Assembly (NCBI RefSeq): GCF_003385555.1
Contig: NZ_QOHR01000018.1
Coordinates: 1-59,551, forward strand
From: Rhodosalinus sediminis
GTDB taxonomy: Bacteria; Pseudomonadota; Alphaproteobacteria; Rhodobacterales; Rhodobacteraceae
Direction: 5' to 3'
Length of the DNA stretch: 59,551 nt
The first letter of the stretch is position 1. Every line of letters begins with the position of its first letter. A program made the translations under genes and the position numbers. Below the pieces are notes generated by a model. That model saw only the letters and a program-made list of their open reading frames with translations, was not told the DNA's origin and ran no database searches. Shown in pieces: positions 1 through 9,086 of this stretch.

Positions 1-876
1 GCGGCGCCCCCCGCCCCGGCGGCCGATCCCGCGCCCGACGCGCCGGAGGCGCCCGCCGACGGCGGCACGCGGCAGGCCGACGTCCCCGGCCGCGGAGCCG
101 GCGATCTCGCGCAGCTCGCGCCGGAGATCCCCACCGACCGTCTGCCGCGCGTCGGCACGGAGGCCGCCCAGTCCGGGCCGGAGGCGGAGGTGCCCGGCGC
201 GCCGCTGCCGCCGATCCGGCGCTACGCCGCGGAGGCCGACCTGCCCGCGGGCGCGCCGCGGCTTGCGATCGTGCTCGTCGATGACGGGACGCTCACCTTC
301 GGCGCCGAGGCGGTGGCGAGCCTCCCCGTCCCGGTGAGCGTGGCGATCGACCCCGCGCGCGAGGGCGCGGCGGCCGCGATGGCGGCCTACCGCACGCGCG
401 GGGTCGAGGTGCTCGCCGCGCCGGATCTGCCCGACGGCGCCGCCCCGCGCGACGCGGAGATCGCGGCGGGCGCATGGTTCGCCACCCTGCCCGAGGCGGT
501 CGCCGTGATCGAAGGGCGCGCGGGCGCCCTTCAACAGGACCGCGCGCTCGCCGAGCAGATCGCCGGCATCCTCGCCGACGAGGGGCGCGGGCTCGTCCTG
601 CACCGTCAGGGCCTCGACACCGGGCTCGCGCTCGCCGCGCGGGCGGGCGTGCCCGCCGCGCCGCTCTTCCGCCGCTTCGGGGAGGCGGGCGAGACGGCGG
701 CGATCCGCCGACAGCTCGAACGCGCCGTGCTCCGCGCGCGGAGCGAGGGCGCGGCGATCGTCGCCGGGCCGCTCCGGGCCGACGTGCTGCCCGTGCTGGT
801 GAGCTGGGGGCTGGCCACGCGCGACGCGGGGATCGCGCTCGCGCCCGCCTCGGCGGTGCTGCTGGGCGAGGAGTAG
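1..876 (+). CDS. Divergent polysaccharide deacetylase family protein (5' end outside window)
   Basis: The frame is open from the first base, so the N-terminus lies outside the window and 291 residues are visible. About the first 65 are a Pro/Ala/Asp-rich, low-complexity linker ending near an LPRVG motif. After it comes a compact alpha/beta domain with the family-typical AIVLVDDG strand and a C-terminal RADVLPVLVSWG segment. This matches the YibQ / divergent polysaccharide deacetylase family (PF04748), usually an inner-membrane-anchored periplasmic protein often found near cell-division and envelope genes. Members keep the NodB-like fold, but their catalytic activity is not established. The membrane anchor expected at the N-terminus is not visible here. 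An internal ATG at 190 is not the true start, because the coding sequence continues upstream. Confidence 0.8.
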   Translation, partial: AAPPAPAADPAPDAPEAPADGGTRQADVPGRGAGDLAQLAPEIPTDRLPRVGTEAAQSGPEAEVPGAPLPPIRRYAAEADLPAGAPRLAIVLVDDGTLTFGAEAVASLPVPVSVAIDPAREGAAAAMAAYRTRGVEVLAAPDLPDGAAPRDAEIAAGAWFATLPEAVAVIEGRAGALQQDRALAEQIAGILADEGRGLVLHRQGLDTGLALAARAGVPAAPLFRRFGEAGETAAIRRQLERAVLRARSEGAAIVAGPLRADVLPVLVSWGLATRDAGIALAPASAVLLGEE

Positions 877-985
877 GCCGGGCCGAGGGCCGCGCGCCGA
901 GGCGGCGCGCCGGGGCCTCGCGGGATCGGGACGGCGCCGGTCCTGAAGCCTGCGGCGCGTGCGGGCGTCGGGCCTCGGCGGGAGT

Positions 986-1353
986 GACACGGTCGGATTG
1001 CCACAGGGGATGCGGCAGCTTGCACGCCGCGCGCGTGCGCCGGGCCTTTCGCGACAGCGACACGGGCCGATTGCCGCCCGGAGCGGGGCGGTATGCGCGG
1101 CGCTACGGCGGTGGTGGGGCATCTTTTCAGTCGTCAGCGGCGAAGGACCGGTCATCCGCGCGAAAGCGGGCGGCGCGCCTCTGCGGGCGCGACACAGCCC
1201 GATCGCCGCATGAGACGCGGAAGCACGCGCGGCTCTATGGCGTCTTTCAGGCGTCAGCGGGGGAGGACCGACCATCCGCGTCGCACGAACCGTGGAAGGG
1301 CGCCGGCCCCGGTTTCGTTTGCCGTCGCGCCGCGCTTTCCAGTCGTCGCGGCG
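986..1353. repeat. Degenerate direct repeats filling the deacetylase-trpE gap
   Basis: No convincing gene lies between 877 and 1370. The gap holds imperfect direct repeats. A GACAC-GG-CGATTGCC-like unit occurs near 986-1005, 1059-1077 and 1191-1209. A second unit (CTTTTCAGTCGTCAGCGG type) occurs at 1121-1160 and 1241-1280, where its extension GAGGACCG..CATCCGCG is also shared, and again, shorter, at about 1334-1353. The period is roughly 120-130 bp. The copies differ at many positions and preserve no frame, so they look like decaying duplications, not coding repeats. Confidence 0.55.
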
Positions 1354-1370
1354 CTCCGCCCCCGCCGTCC

Positions 1371-2876
1371 TCAGCCGTCGGTGTCGAAGCGCGCGGCCTC
1401 CTCGGCGGCGCGGCGGATCGCGCGGCTCTTGTTGACGGTCTCCTGCCACTCGGCCTCGGGGTCGGAATCGTGGACCACGCCGCCGCCGGCCTGAATGTAG
1501 AGCTTGCCGTCCTTCACCACCGCCGTGCGCAGCGCGATGCACATGTCCATGTCGCCGCCCGCGCTGAAATAGCCGACGCCGCCGGCATAGACGCCGCGCT
1601 TCTCGGGCTCGAGCTCGTCGATGATCTCCATCGCGCGCACCTTGGGCGCGCCCGAGACCGTCCCCGCGGGCAGCCCCGCGAGCAGCGCCGAGAGCGCGTC
1701 CTGCCCCTCGGCCAGCTCGCCCACCACGTTCGAGACGAGGTGCATGACGTGGCTGTAGCGCTCGACGGTGTAGGTCTCGGTCGGGTGCACCGTGCCGATC
1801 TTGGCCACGCGGCCCACGTCGTTGCGCCCGAGGTCGAGAAGCATCAGGTGCTCGGCCCGCTCCTTCGGGTCGGCGCGCAGGTCCTCCTCCAGCGCGCGGT
1901 CCTCCTCCGGCGTGGCGCCGCGCGGCCGCGTGCCGGCGATCGGGCGGATCGTGACCTCCCGCCCGAAGACGCGGACAAGGATTTCCGGGCTCGCGCCGAC
2001 CACGTGGAAGCCGCCCATGTCGAAATGGAACATGAAGGGCGAGGGGTTCGTGCGCCGGAGCGCGCGGTAGAGCGCGAAGGGCGGGCGCGGGAAATCCTGC
2101 GTCCAGCGCTGCGAGGGCACCACCTGAAAGACGTCGCCGGCGCGAATGTAGTCCTTCGCGCGGTCGACGGCGGCGAGGTAGTCGTCCTTCGCCACGTTCG
2201 AGACCGCCTCGCCGAGAGGCGCGGGCGCGCCGATCTCGCGCCCGGCGCCGGGCAGCGCGCGGTCGAGGTCGCGCACCGCGTCCATCACCCGCTCGGCCGC
2301 CTGCGCGTAGGCGGCGCGCGCAGGCACCCCCGCCTCGACCCAGGCGGGCGCGACGAGGGTCACCTCGCTTTTCGCGGCGTCGAGCACGGCGACGAGCGAG
2401 GGCCGCGTCAGCAGCGCGTCGGGCAGACCGACCGGGTCCGGGTTCGGCGCGCCGAGGTTTTCCACGAGGCGGATCATGTCGTAGCCGAGATAGCCGAAGA
2501 GCCCGGCCGCCGCGGGCGGCATGTCCGCGGGCATCTCGATCCGGCTTTCGGCGGTCAGCGCGCGCAGCGAGTCGAGCGCGGGCCGGTCGTCGGGCGCGAA
2601 GCTCTCCGGGTCGAACCGCGCGGTGCGGTTGATCTCGGCCCGCCCGTCGCGGCAGCGCCAGACGAGATCGGGCTTCATGCCGATGATCGAGTAGCGCCCG
2701 CGCTGCTCGCCCCCGGTCACCGATTCCAGAAGGAAGCTCAGCGGCTGCGGCCCGGCGAGCTTGAGCATCAGCGAGACGGGCGTGTCGAGGTCCGCGGCGA
2801 GGCGGGTCCAGACGAGCTGGTTCTCGCCCGCCTCGTAGCGGGCGGCGAAGCTGTCGAAATCCGGGGTCAGCGTCAT
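1371..2876 (-). CDS. trpE: Anthranilate synthase component I
   Basis: A 501-residue chorismate-using enzyme that, with the glutaminase TrpG, makes anthranilate as the first committed step of tryptophan synthesis. The N-terminal domain carries the LLES-X10-S signature at residues 49-63 that forms the tryptophan feedback site in TrpE. The C-terminal chorismate-binding domain has PIAGTRPRG, the SGAPKVRAMEIIDELE segment and a terminal AGGGVVHDSDPEAEW region. The LLES motif favours TrpE over the paralogue PabB. The start at 2876 gives the usual MTLTPDF-type N-terminus and lies 4 nt after the foldase stop, so the two are probably co-transcribed. No leader peptide or attenuator is visible, and trpG is not in the window. 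Confidence 0.96.
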   Translation of the reverse strand: MTLTPDFDSFAARYEAGENQLVWTRLAADLDTPVSLMLKLAGPQPLSFLLESVTGGEQRGRYSIIGMKPDLVWRCRDGRAEINRTARFDPESFAPDDRPALDSLRALTAESRIEMPADMPPAAAGLFGYLGYDMIRLVENLGAPNPDPVGLPDALLTRPSLVAVLDAAKSEVTLVAPAWVEAGVPARAAYAQAAERVMDAVRDLDRALPGAGREIGAPAPLGEAVSNVAKDDYLAAVDRAKDYIRAGDVFQVVPSQRWTQDFPRPPFALYRALRRTNPSPFMFHFDMGGFHVVGASPEILVRVFGREVTIRPIAGTRPRGATPEEDRALEEDLRADPKERAEHLMLLDLGRNDVGRVAKIGTVHPTETYTVERYSHVMHLVSNVVGELAEGQDALSALLAGLPAGTVSGAPKVRAMEIIDELEPEKRGVYAGGVGYFSAGGDMDMCIALRTAVVKDGKLYIQAGGGVVHDSDPEAEWQETVNKSRAIRRAAEEAARFDTDG

Positions 2877-2880
2877 CGGC

Positions 2881-4725
2881 TCACTGGAAGTTCGCGTGCA
2901 CGGCGTTGATCGCCGCCTGATCGAGCGTGACGCCCGCGCGGGACTGCACGTCGCGGACATAGGCCTCGAGCAGATCGTCGGCGAGGCCGGCGGCGCCCTG
3001 CTGCGCGATCTGCGCGCGCAGGTCGGCGATGTCCTCGGCCTGCGGGTCGGGCGCGGCGACCGCGTCGAGGCGCAGGATCGCGACCGACGCGCCGTCCGCC
3101 ACGATGCGCACATCGCCGCGCTCCATCTCGAAGACGGTCTCGAGCGCGGCGCGCGACAGACCTTCCACGAAGCCGTCGCGGGTCACCCCCTCCACCTCGG
3201 TGGCGTCCTCGAGACCGGCGCCGGCGAAGCTGCGCCCGGCGCGCAGGCCGGTGGCGATCTCCTCGGCCTGATCGGTGAGGCGCGCGCGGGTCTCGCGCTC
3301 CTCCCAGAGAAGGGTGGCGCGGCCCGCAACCTCCTCGAAGGGGGCCGGGGCGGGGGGCACGACCTCGTCGAGGCGGAGCGCGAAGACCCCGCCGTCGAGC
3401 GCCTCGATCTCGGGGAAATCGTCGAGGGTGACGGCGCGCGCGGCCTCGCGGAAGGCCTCGTAGGCGGCGATGCCCTCGGACATGCCGGAATGCCAGTCGA
3501 TCTCGCCGAGCCGCATATCGGTCTCGTCGGCGAGTTCCTCGAGCGTGGCGCCGCCGGCGAGCAGGTCGTCGAAGCTCTCGGCCTGATTGGCGATGACGCG
3601 GCGCGCGCGGTCGGCGGCCAGCTCGTCGCGCAGCTCCGGCTCGGCCTCCTCGAAGGTGGTCTCCTGCGCGACGAGGCGGCCGTTCACGCGGTAGAGCGCC
3701 GGCCCGAGGGAGGAGGGCAGGGGCCCGACGACCGCGCCCGTCCCGGCGGCGAAGACGGGATCGGCCGCCTCGCCCAGATCGCGGCGCGTCGCGTCGCCGA
3801 GATCGACGTCGGACAGCGACAGGTCGCGCGCCTCGACCTCCGCCTCGAAGCTGCTCTCGCCGGCCTCGATCGCCTGACGCGCCGCGCGCGCGGCGGCCTC
3901 GTCCGGGTAGGCGAGGCGCTCGACGAGGCGGCGTTCCGGCTGGCGATACTGCGCCGCGCGGTCCTCGTAGAGATCGCGCAGCGCGGCCTCGTCCACCTCC
4001 ACCTCGTCGATGATCATCTCGGGCGTGAGCCAGGTGTAGGTGATGCGCTTCGTCTCGGGGCGCATGAAGCGGTCGGTGTTTTCCTCGTAGAAGGCGCGGA
4101 GCTCCGCGTCGGAGGGCGCGGGCACCGGCGTCTCGAGCGCCTCCGGCCCGAGCCGCGCCCAGGTGAAGCTCCGCCGCTCGCCCACGAACTCGGTCAGCGT
4201 CTCGACGTAGGGCTCGGGCGCCGGTGTCGCCGCGCGCACCGCGCCCTGCAGGATGCCGCGCGTGGTCTCGGCGCGCAGGTCGGCCTCGAACTCCGCCTCC
4301 GTGAGCCCCGCGTTCTCGAGCGCGAAGCGATAGGCCTCCCGGTCGAGCTCGCCGTCGGGGCCCTGAAACGCGGAAATCTCGGCCAGTTGCCGCGCCACGA
4401 CGGCGTCGCCCACCGAGATGCCGAGGCGCGCGGCCTCGTCGTCGAGCGCGGCCTGCAGGATCAGCCGGGCCAGCACCCGCTGATCGACGCCCGCCTCGCG
4501 CGCCTCCTGAAAGGTGACGGCCGCGCCCCGCTGCCGGGTGAGCGCGTTGAGCTCGTTCTGCAGCGCGCGGGCGTAATCCTCGGCGGCGATGTCCTGATCG
4601 CCGACCTGCCCGACGGTGCGCACGGTCCCCGTGAGATTGGTCGCCCCGAAGCCCGCGAGGCCCACGATCAGCAGGCCGAGCAGGATCCAGACGAAGATTC
4701 GCGATGTGCCGCTGCGCGCCGCCAT
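2881..4725 (-). CDS. PpiD/SurA-type peptidylprolyl isomerase, membrane-anchored
   Basis: A 614-residue protein with a cytoplasmic N-terminal tip, one transmembrane segment at about residues 10-30 and a long periplasmic part. The N-terminal chaperone arm (about 30-200) is of SurA_N type. A degenerate parvulin domain follows at about 245-365, then a C-terminal helical region. In this family (PpiD-like) the protein sits at the Sec translocon exit and helps exported proteins fold. Active-site conservation of the parvulin part looks weak, so chaperone activity may matter more than proline isomerisation. It is the first gene of a pair with trpE, an arrangement I recall from related Rhodobacterales. 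The start at 4725 directly precedes the basic MAARSGTSR stretch and the anchor. Confidence 0.88.
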   Translation of the reverse strand: MAARSGTSRIFVWILLGLLIVGLAGFGATNLTGTVRTVGQVGDQDIAAEDYARALQNELNALTRQRGAAVTFQEAREAGVDQRVLARLILQAALDDEAARLGISVGDAVVARQLAEISAFQGPDGELDREAYRFALENAGLTEAEFEADLRAETTRGILQGAVRAATPAPEPYVETLTEFVGERRSFTWARLGPEALETPVPAPSDAELRAFYEENTDRFMRPETKRITYTWLTPEMIIDEVEVDEAALRDLYEDRAAQYRQPERRLVERLAYPDEAAARAARQAIEAGESSFEAEVEARDLSLSDVDLGDATRRDLGEAADPVFAAGTGAVVGPLPSSLGPALYRVNGRLVAQETTFEEAEPELRDELAADRARRVIANQAESFDDLLAGGATLEELADETDMRLGEIDWHSGMSEGIAAYEAFREAARAVTLDDFPEIEALDGGVFALRLDEVVPPAPAPFEEVAGRATLLWEERETRARLTDQAEEIATGLRAGRSFAGAGLEDATEVEGVTRDGFVEGLSRAALETVFEMERGDVRIVADGASVAILRLDAVAAPDPQAEDIADLRAQIAQQGAAGLADDLLEAYVRDVQSRAGVTLDQAAINAVHANFQ

Positions 4726-4755
4726 GCCGCCTCCCGCCGATGCCTGCGCGCGTTC

Positions 4756-5955
4756 CTAGCCGCGCGCCCCCGTCTCGGCAAGCGGATAGGCGAGCCGGGC
4801 GAGGCGCGCGTAGAGCTCCGCGATGCCGGCGCGGTCCACGTTGGCGAAGGCGATGCGCAGGTGGCGCGCGCCGTTTGGGTCGCCGTCCGGCACGAACATG
4901 GTGCCGGGCAGCGCGAGCACGCCGATCTCGGAGATCATGCGCCGCGCGAGCGTGTCGGAGGGCAGATCGAAGGGATGCTCCAGATAGGCGAAATAGGCGC
5001 CCACGCCCTTCAGCCGCCAGCCGGCCTCGGCGAGGCCGCCCGCGCCCGCCTCGATCGCCGCGCGGCGGTCGAGGATCTCGGCCCGCTCGCCCGAAAGCCA
5101 TTGTGAGAGGGTCCGCAGCCCGAAGAGCGCCGCGTGCTGGCCGAGCTGCGGCGGGCAGATCGCCACCGTGTCGAGGAATTTCTCCGCCTCGGCGAGCGTC
5201 GCGGCGTCCGCGATCATCGCGCCCGTGCGGTGGCCCGTCAGCCGGTAGGCCTTGGAGAAGGAATAGAGAAGGACGAGGTGGCGCGGCCAGTCGGCATCGG
5301 CGAAGAGATCGTGCGGCGCGCCGGGCCGCGCGTCGAAGTCGCGATACGTCTCGTCGAGGATCAGCGTCAGCCCGCGCGCCTGCGCGAGCCGGTGAAAGGC
5401 GCGCACCACCTCCGCCGGATACTCGACGCCGCCGGGATTGTTCGGCGTCACCAGAACGATCGCCCGGGTGCGGGGCGTGATCAGCGCCGCGGCGCGCTCG
5501 GGATCGGGCAGAAGGTCGTCGCCGCAGGGCAGGGGCACGGTGCGCACCCCCGCCATGTCGAGCCACATCTTGTGATTGAAATACCAGGGGGTCGGCAGGA
5601 TCACCTCGTCGCCCTCGGTGGTGAGCGCGGCGATCGCGGCGCAGAACGCCTGATTGCAGCCGGCGGTGACGGCGACCTGATCGGCGCCGATGGTGCCGCC
5701 GTAGGCCGCGGACCACTGCGCGGCGATCACCGCGCGGAGCTCCGGCAGCCCGAGGACGGGGCCGTAGAGATGCACCTCGGGCACCTCCGCGACGAGGCGG
5801 GCCATCTCGGCGCGCAGCGGCTCGGGCGGGGGATCGACCGGCGCGGCCTGGCTGACGTTCAGAAGCGGCAGGCCCTCGGGCGGCGTCGCGGCGTCGCGCC
5901 AGCGCCGCGCCTCCATCACCGGCGGGCGGAAGGTGGCGGCGGCGCGCGACGTCAT
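4756..5955 (-). CDS. PLP-dependent aminotransferase, class I/II
   Basis: A 399-residue fold-type I aminotransferase. The PLP pocket is readable: TPNNPGG (substrate/PLP loop), LDETYRDF (Asp-x-x-Tyr binding the cofactor ring) and SFSKAYRLTGHRTG containing the Schiff-base lysine. A C-terminal HLRIAFANVD provides the carboxylate-binding arginine. These identify the aspartate/tyrosine-aminotransferase superfamily, but the substrate cannot be read from sequence. It lies 30 bp upstream of the PpiD-like gene on the same strand and 72 bp downstream of gpt, and neither neighbour indicates a specific pathway. Confidence 0.85.
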   Translation of the reverse strand: MTSRAAATFRPPVMEARRWRDAATPPEGLPLLNVSQAAPVDPPPEPLRAEMARLVAEVPEVHLYGPVLGLPELRAVIAAQWSAAYGGTIGADQVAVTAGCNQAFCAAIAALTTEGDEVILPTPWYFNHKMWLDMAGVRTVPLPCGDDLLPDPERAAALITPRTRAIVLVTPNNPGGVEYPAEVVRAFHRLAQARGLTLILDETYRDFDARPGAPHDLFADADWPRHLVLLYSFSKAYRLTGHRTGAMIADAATLAEAEKFLDTVAICPPQLGQHAALFGLRTLSQWLSGERAEILDRRAAIEAGAGGLAEAGWRLKGVGAYFAYLEHPFDLPSDTLARRMISEIGVLALPGTMFVPDGDPNGARHLRIAFANVDRAGIAELYARLARLAYPLAETGARG

Positions 5956-6027
5956 GCGCCGCTCATCGCGCCCGTCCGGGCGCGCTTCGCGAGAAGGGAC
6001 CGCAGGGACCGCCGAGCGCGCCGCATC

Positions 6028-6531
6028 TCACTCGGTGCCGCGGTAGGGTTCGACATACTGCAGCGCCATGTCCCACGGGAAGAAGATCCAGGTGTCCTGG
6101 CTCACCTCGGTGATGAAGGTCTCCACCTGCTCGCGGCCCATGGGCTTGGCGTAGACGGTGGCGACATGCGCCTTCGGCATCGTCGCGCGCACGACTTCGA
6201 GCGTGCGGCCCGTGTCCACCAGATCGTCGATGATCAGGACGCCGGTGCCGTCGCCCACGAGGTCCATGTTGGGCGCCTTGATGATCTGCGGCTCGGCGCG
6301 CGTCTGGAAGTTGTAGCTCTTGACGCTGATCGTATCGACCGTGCGGATGTCGAGCTCGCGCGAGACGATCATCGCCGGCGCCATGCCGCCGCGGGTGATC
6401 GCCACCACCATGCGCCAGCCGCCGTCGTCCGGCCCGTGGCCGTCGAGCCGCCAGGCGAGCGCGCGCGCGTCGCGGTGCAGCTGATCCCAGCTGACGTGAA
6501 AGCCCTTCTCGTGCGGCAGGCGGTCGGTCAT
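6028..6531 (-). CDS. gpt: Xanthine-guanine phosphoribosyltransferase
   Basis: A 167-residue type I phosphoribosyltransferase that converts guanine and xanthine with PRPP to GMP and XMP for purine salvage. The PRPP loop [13 protein letters not shown] is intact, an ITRGGMAPA segment provides the pyrophosphate loop, and IFFPWD near the C-terminus matches the base-binding region of bacterial Gpt. Its length is slightly above the roughly 150 residues of the E. coli enzyme. The start at 6531 lies 13 nt after the fabI stop on the same strand, so the two are likely co-transcribed even though their pathways are unrelated. Confidence 0.93.
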   Translation of the reverse strand: MTDRLPHEKGFHVSWDQLHRDARALAWRLDGHGPDDGGWRMVVAITRGGMAPAMIVSRELDIRTVDTISVKSYNFQTRAEPQIIKAPNMDLVGDGTGVLIIDDLVDTGRTLEVVRATMPKAHVATVYAKPMGREQVETFITEVSQDTWIFFPWDMALQYVEPYRGTE

Positions 6532-6544
6532 GGCGCTCCCCCGG

Positions 6545-7351
6545 TCAGCTCTTGGTGATGTCCGGCGCGTCCACCGCCTTCATGCCGACGACGTGGTAGC
6601 CGGCGTCGACGTGATGCGTCTCGCCCGTGACGCCGGAGGCGAGATCGGAGATCAGGTAGAGCGCGGAATTGCCCACGTCGTCGATGGTCACGTTGCGCCG
6701 GAGCGGCGAGTTGTACTCGTTCCACTTCATGATGTAGCGGAAATCGCCGATGCCCGAGGCCGCGAGCGTCTTGATCGGCCCGGCGCTGATCGCGTTGACG
6801 CGGATGCCGTCCTTGCCGAGATCCTCGGCGAGATAGCGCACCGAGGCCTCGAGCGCGGCCTTGGCCACGCCCATGACGTTGTAATGCGGCATCACGCGCT
6901 CGGCGCCGTAATAGGTGAGCGTCACGCAGGAGCCGCCCGGCCCCATGAGCTTTTCCGCGCGCTGCACGGCGGCGGTGAAGGAATAGACGGAGATGTCCAT
7001 CGACATGGCGAAATTGCCGCGCGAGGTGTCGACGTAGCGCCCGCGCAGTTCGCCCTTGTCGGAAAAGCCGATGGCGTGGACGAGGAAATCGAGCCGGCCC
7101 CAGCGCTCGCGGAGCTCGGCGAAGAGCCGGTCGAGGGACTCCTCGTCCGCGACGTCGCACTCCACGAGGAAATCGCTGCCGAGCTGCGCCGCGAGCGGCC
7201 CGACGCGCTTTTTCAGCGCGTCGCCCTGATAGGAAAAGGCGAGCTCCGCGCCCGCCTCGGCGCAGGCGCGTGCGACACCCCAGGCGATGGACTTTTCGTT
7301 CGCCAGCCCCATGATCAGCCCGCGCTTGCCGGCGAGTAGGGTGTTTGACAT
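6545..7351 (-). CDS. fabI: Enoyl-[acyl-carrier-protein] reductase (NADH)
   Basis: A 268-residue short-chain dehydrogenase-like enzyme catalysing the last reductive step of the type II fatty-acid cycle. The FabI-specific signature is complete: the N-terminal [11 protein letters not shown] nucleotide loop, the VHAIGFSDK strand, and catalytic Tyr157-X6-Lys164 (YNVMGVAK), which differs from the Tyr-X3-Lys of ordinary SDRs. [15 protein letters not shown] forms the substrate-binding loop. The start at 7351 is preceded by a GGAG ribosome binding site. It is transcribed divergently from pdxH across a 108-bp gap and heads a probable fabI-gpt pair. Confidence 0.95.
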   Translation of the reverse strand: MSNTLLAGKRGLIMGLANEKSIAWGVARACAEAGAELAFSYQGDALKKRVGPLAAQLGSDFLVECDVADEESLDRLFAELRERWGRLDFLVHAIGFSDKGELRGRYVDTSRGNFAMSMDISVYSFTAAVQRAEKLMGPGGSCVTLTYYGAERVMPHYNVMGVAKAALEASVRYLAEDLGKDGIRVNAISAGPIKTLAASGIGDFRYIMKWNEYNSPLRRNVTIDDVGNSALYLISDLASGVTGETHHVDAGYHVVGMKAVDAPDITKS

Positions 7352-7459
7352 GGGGGATCTCCGAGCGATGTCCGCGATGCGCGCTCCTTTAGACAATCGG
7401 CCGAGAGGCATCAAGAGCGGCCGGCCTGCCCGGCCGGCGCGCCCGGGAAAGGATGACAG

Positions 7460-8065
7460 ATGACAGACCGCAGCGGCATCTTCGCCGGCGACGACCCCTT
7501 CACCATCGCGCGCGCGTGGCTCGCGGAGGCGGAGAAGAGCGAGCCCAACGATCCGAACGCCATCGCGCTCTCCACCGTGGACGCGGACGGCCTGCCGAAC
7601 GCGCGCATGGTGCTTCTGAAGGAGGTCGAGGCGGAGGCCTTCGTCTTCTATACCAACTACGAGAGCGCCAAGGCGCGCGAGATCGAGAGCGCCGGCAAGG
7701 CGGCCTTCGTGATGCACTGGAAGTCCCTGCGCCGCCAGATCCGCGTGCGCGGCCTGACCGAGCGCGAGGACGGGCCGGCCGCGGACGCCTATTTCGCCTC
7801 CCGCTCGCTCAAGAGCCGGCTTGGCGCCTGGGCCTCGCGGCAGTCGCGCCCGCTCGAGAGCCGCGCGGCGCTCATGGCAGAGGTGGCGCGCGTGACGGCG
7901 CGCTACGGCAACACCCCGCCGCGCCCGCCGTTCTGGGGCGGCATCCGCATCCGGCCCGTCGAGATCGAGTTCTGGGCCGACGGCGCCTTTCGCCTGCACG
8001 ACCGTTTCGTCTGGCGCCGCACCGCGCCGGGGGAGGTGTGGGAGATCACGCGGCTGAACCCGTGA
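7460..8065 (+). CDS. pdxH: Pyridoxamine 5'-phosphate oxidase
   Basis: A 201-residue FMN enzyme that oxidises pyridoxine/pyridoxamine 5'-phosphate to PLP. The family is clear from the core: NAMALSTVD-like strand (here [23 protein letters not shown]), the [17 protein letters not shown]-binding segment, [13 protein letters not shown] with QSRPLESR, and the C-terminal W(G)[12 protein letters not shown] and LHDRFVWRR hallmark. The ATG at 7460 follows an AAAGGATGACAG ribosome-binding region. It is divergent from fabI and is followed after 53 bp by a DUF192 protein on the same strand. Confidence 0.95.
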   Translation: MTDRSGIFAGDDPFTIARAWLAEAEKSEPNDPNAIALSTVDADGLPNARMVLLKEVEAEAFVFYTNYESAKAREIESAGKAAFVMHWKSLRRQIRVRGLTEREDGPAADAYFASRSLKSRLGAWASRQSRPLESRAALMAEVARVTARYGNTPPRPPFWGGIRIRPVEIEFWADGAFRLHDRFVWRRTAPGEVWEITRLNP

Positions 8066-8118
8066 CTCTTGCCGGGCCAGGGCCAACGCGGCAGGGTGAT
8101 CCGGGAGGGAGACACCAC

Positions 8119-8607
8119 ATGTCGCACAGCCTCCGCAGATCGGCCCGGACCGCCGCGGCGCTCGCCGCGCTGGCGCTCGCGCCCGTGGCGGCCGTCGCCG
8201 AGCCGGCCTGCCGCGACGACACCGTCTGGCTGCGCGGCGACTGGGGCGAGGCGCGCTTTCGCGTGGAGGTCGCCGACACGCCCGAGGCGCGCGCGCAGGG
8301 GCTCATGTTCGTCGATGAGATGCCGCGCTCGGAGGGCATGCTCTTCGTCTACGAGCGCCCGCAGCGGGTCTCCTTCTGGATGAAGAACACGCTGATTCCC
8401 CTCGACATGATCTTCGCGGACCGCGCGGGCGTCGTGCGCCGCGTCCACGCCGAGGCGGTGCCCGGCGACACCACGCCGATCCCGGGCGGCGACGGCATCT
8501 TCGTCGTGCTCGAGATCAACGGCGGGCTGGCGGAGCGCTTCGGCATCGCGCCGGGGACCGAGCTGCGCCACCCGTCGCTCGGCGAGGAAGCCGCCTGGCC
8601 CTGCTGA
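8119..8607 (+). CDS. DUF192 family exported protein
   Basis: A 162-residue protein with an N-terminal signal peptide (basic SLRRSARTA, then an Ala/Leu core ending AVAEP) and one DUF192 (PF02643) domain. The domain markers are present: ARAQGLMFVDEMP, GMLFVYERPQRVSFWMKNTLIPLDMIF, and the C-terminal VVLEINGGLAERFGIAPGTEL. DUF192 proteins are small exported beta-barrel-like proteins of unknown activity, common in bacteria and archaea. The ATG at 8119 is preceded by a GGGAGGGAG ribosome binding site. A tRNA-Pro gene follows 40 bp downstream. Confidence 0.9.
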   Translation: MSHSLRRSARTAAALAALALAPVAAVAEPACRDDTVWLRGDWGEARFRVEVADTPEARAQGLMFVDEMPRSEGMLFVYERPQRVSFWMKNTLIPLDMIFADRAGVVRRVHAEAVPGDTTPIPGGDGIFVVLEINGGLAERFGIAPGTELRHPSLGEEAAWPC

Positions 8608-8647
8608 GGCTTCCCAAGCGCGGGCACTGGATGTAGAGGGGGCGCGT

Positions 8648-8724
8648 CGGGGCGTAGCGCAGCCTGGTAGCGCGTCTGTTTTGGGTACAGAAGGTCGTGA
8701 GTTCGAATCTCGCCGCCCCGACCA
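8648..8724 (+). tRNA. tRNA-Pro (UGG)
   Basis: A 77-nt cloverleaf with the 3' CCA encoded. The acceptor stem CGGGGCG pairs with CGCCCCG, the D-arm is GCGCAGCCTGGTAGCGC, and the T-arm contains GTTCGAATC. The anticodon stem TCTGT/ACAGA encloses a loop with anticodon TGG at 8682-8684, which reads proline codons. The discriminator base is A, as expected for bacterial tRNA-Pro. Confidence 0.97.
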
Positions 8725-8920
8725 CCACCCCGCCGCGCAGGCCCCGCACCGGGCGCTGACGGCGCGCGGCATCGATAGCCCTCATGATAAAATGCGGCCC
8801 CGGCGTATCTTTTGCGCAGGCGCGCGCCGAGTCGTCCGAGGCGGCCCCTGCGCCGAGCGCACCGGTCAAGCGGAAAAACCGCGCCGATCCGCAAAATTCG
8901 CGTTGACGATATCGGGCTCC

Positions 8921-8967
8921 CTACGTCAGATTGTGGGGGCAGCGTCGATGGCCACCACATATAGAGC
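8921..8967 (+). promoter_or_regulatory. Tandem NrdR-box-like sites upstream of nrdJ
   Basis: Two 16-bp sites resemble the NrdR consensus ACACWATATATWGTGT: 8921-8936 (about 9-10 matches) and 8952-8967 (CCACCACATATAGAGC, 11 matches). Their register offset is exactly 31 bp, the three-helical-turn spacing typical of NrdR box pairs. A TTGACG hexamer at 8903-8908 could be the -35 element of the promoter they overlap. The rest of the 8725-9086 gap shows no gene and no recognisable cobalamin riboswitch. The nrdR gene itself is not in the window. Confidence 0.5.
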
Positions 8968-9086
8968 GACCAGCGCGCTGCCGCAGGACACACGCCGACC
9001 CCTGAGCCCGTGACCGGGCGCCCTTGGCCGCGCGCCGGGGCAGATGAGTGTCGGCCGACGAAACCAGAAGGCGGGGACACCGAGAG

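Noticed and set aside
293-1063. Long open frames on the strand opposite the deacetylase gene and elsewhere, Arg/Ala/Pro-rich
   Set aside because: Such shadow frames are expected in very GC-rich coding DNA; they lack family motifs and ribosome binding sites and overlap well-supported genes.
1093-1371. Protein-coding explanation for the repeat tract before trpE
   Set aside because: Repeats shift frame between copies and no frame has a ribosome binding site or recognisable domain.
8725-9086. Possible cobalamin riboswitch before B12-dependent nrdJ
   Set aside because: I could not find a B12-box-like GCCACTG segment or the expected pairing; NrdR-like boxes explain the region better.
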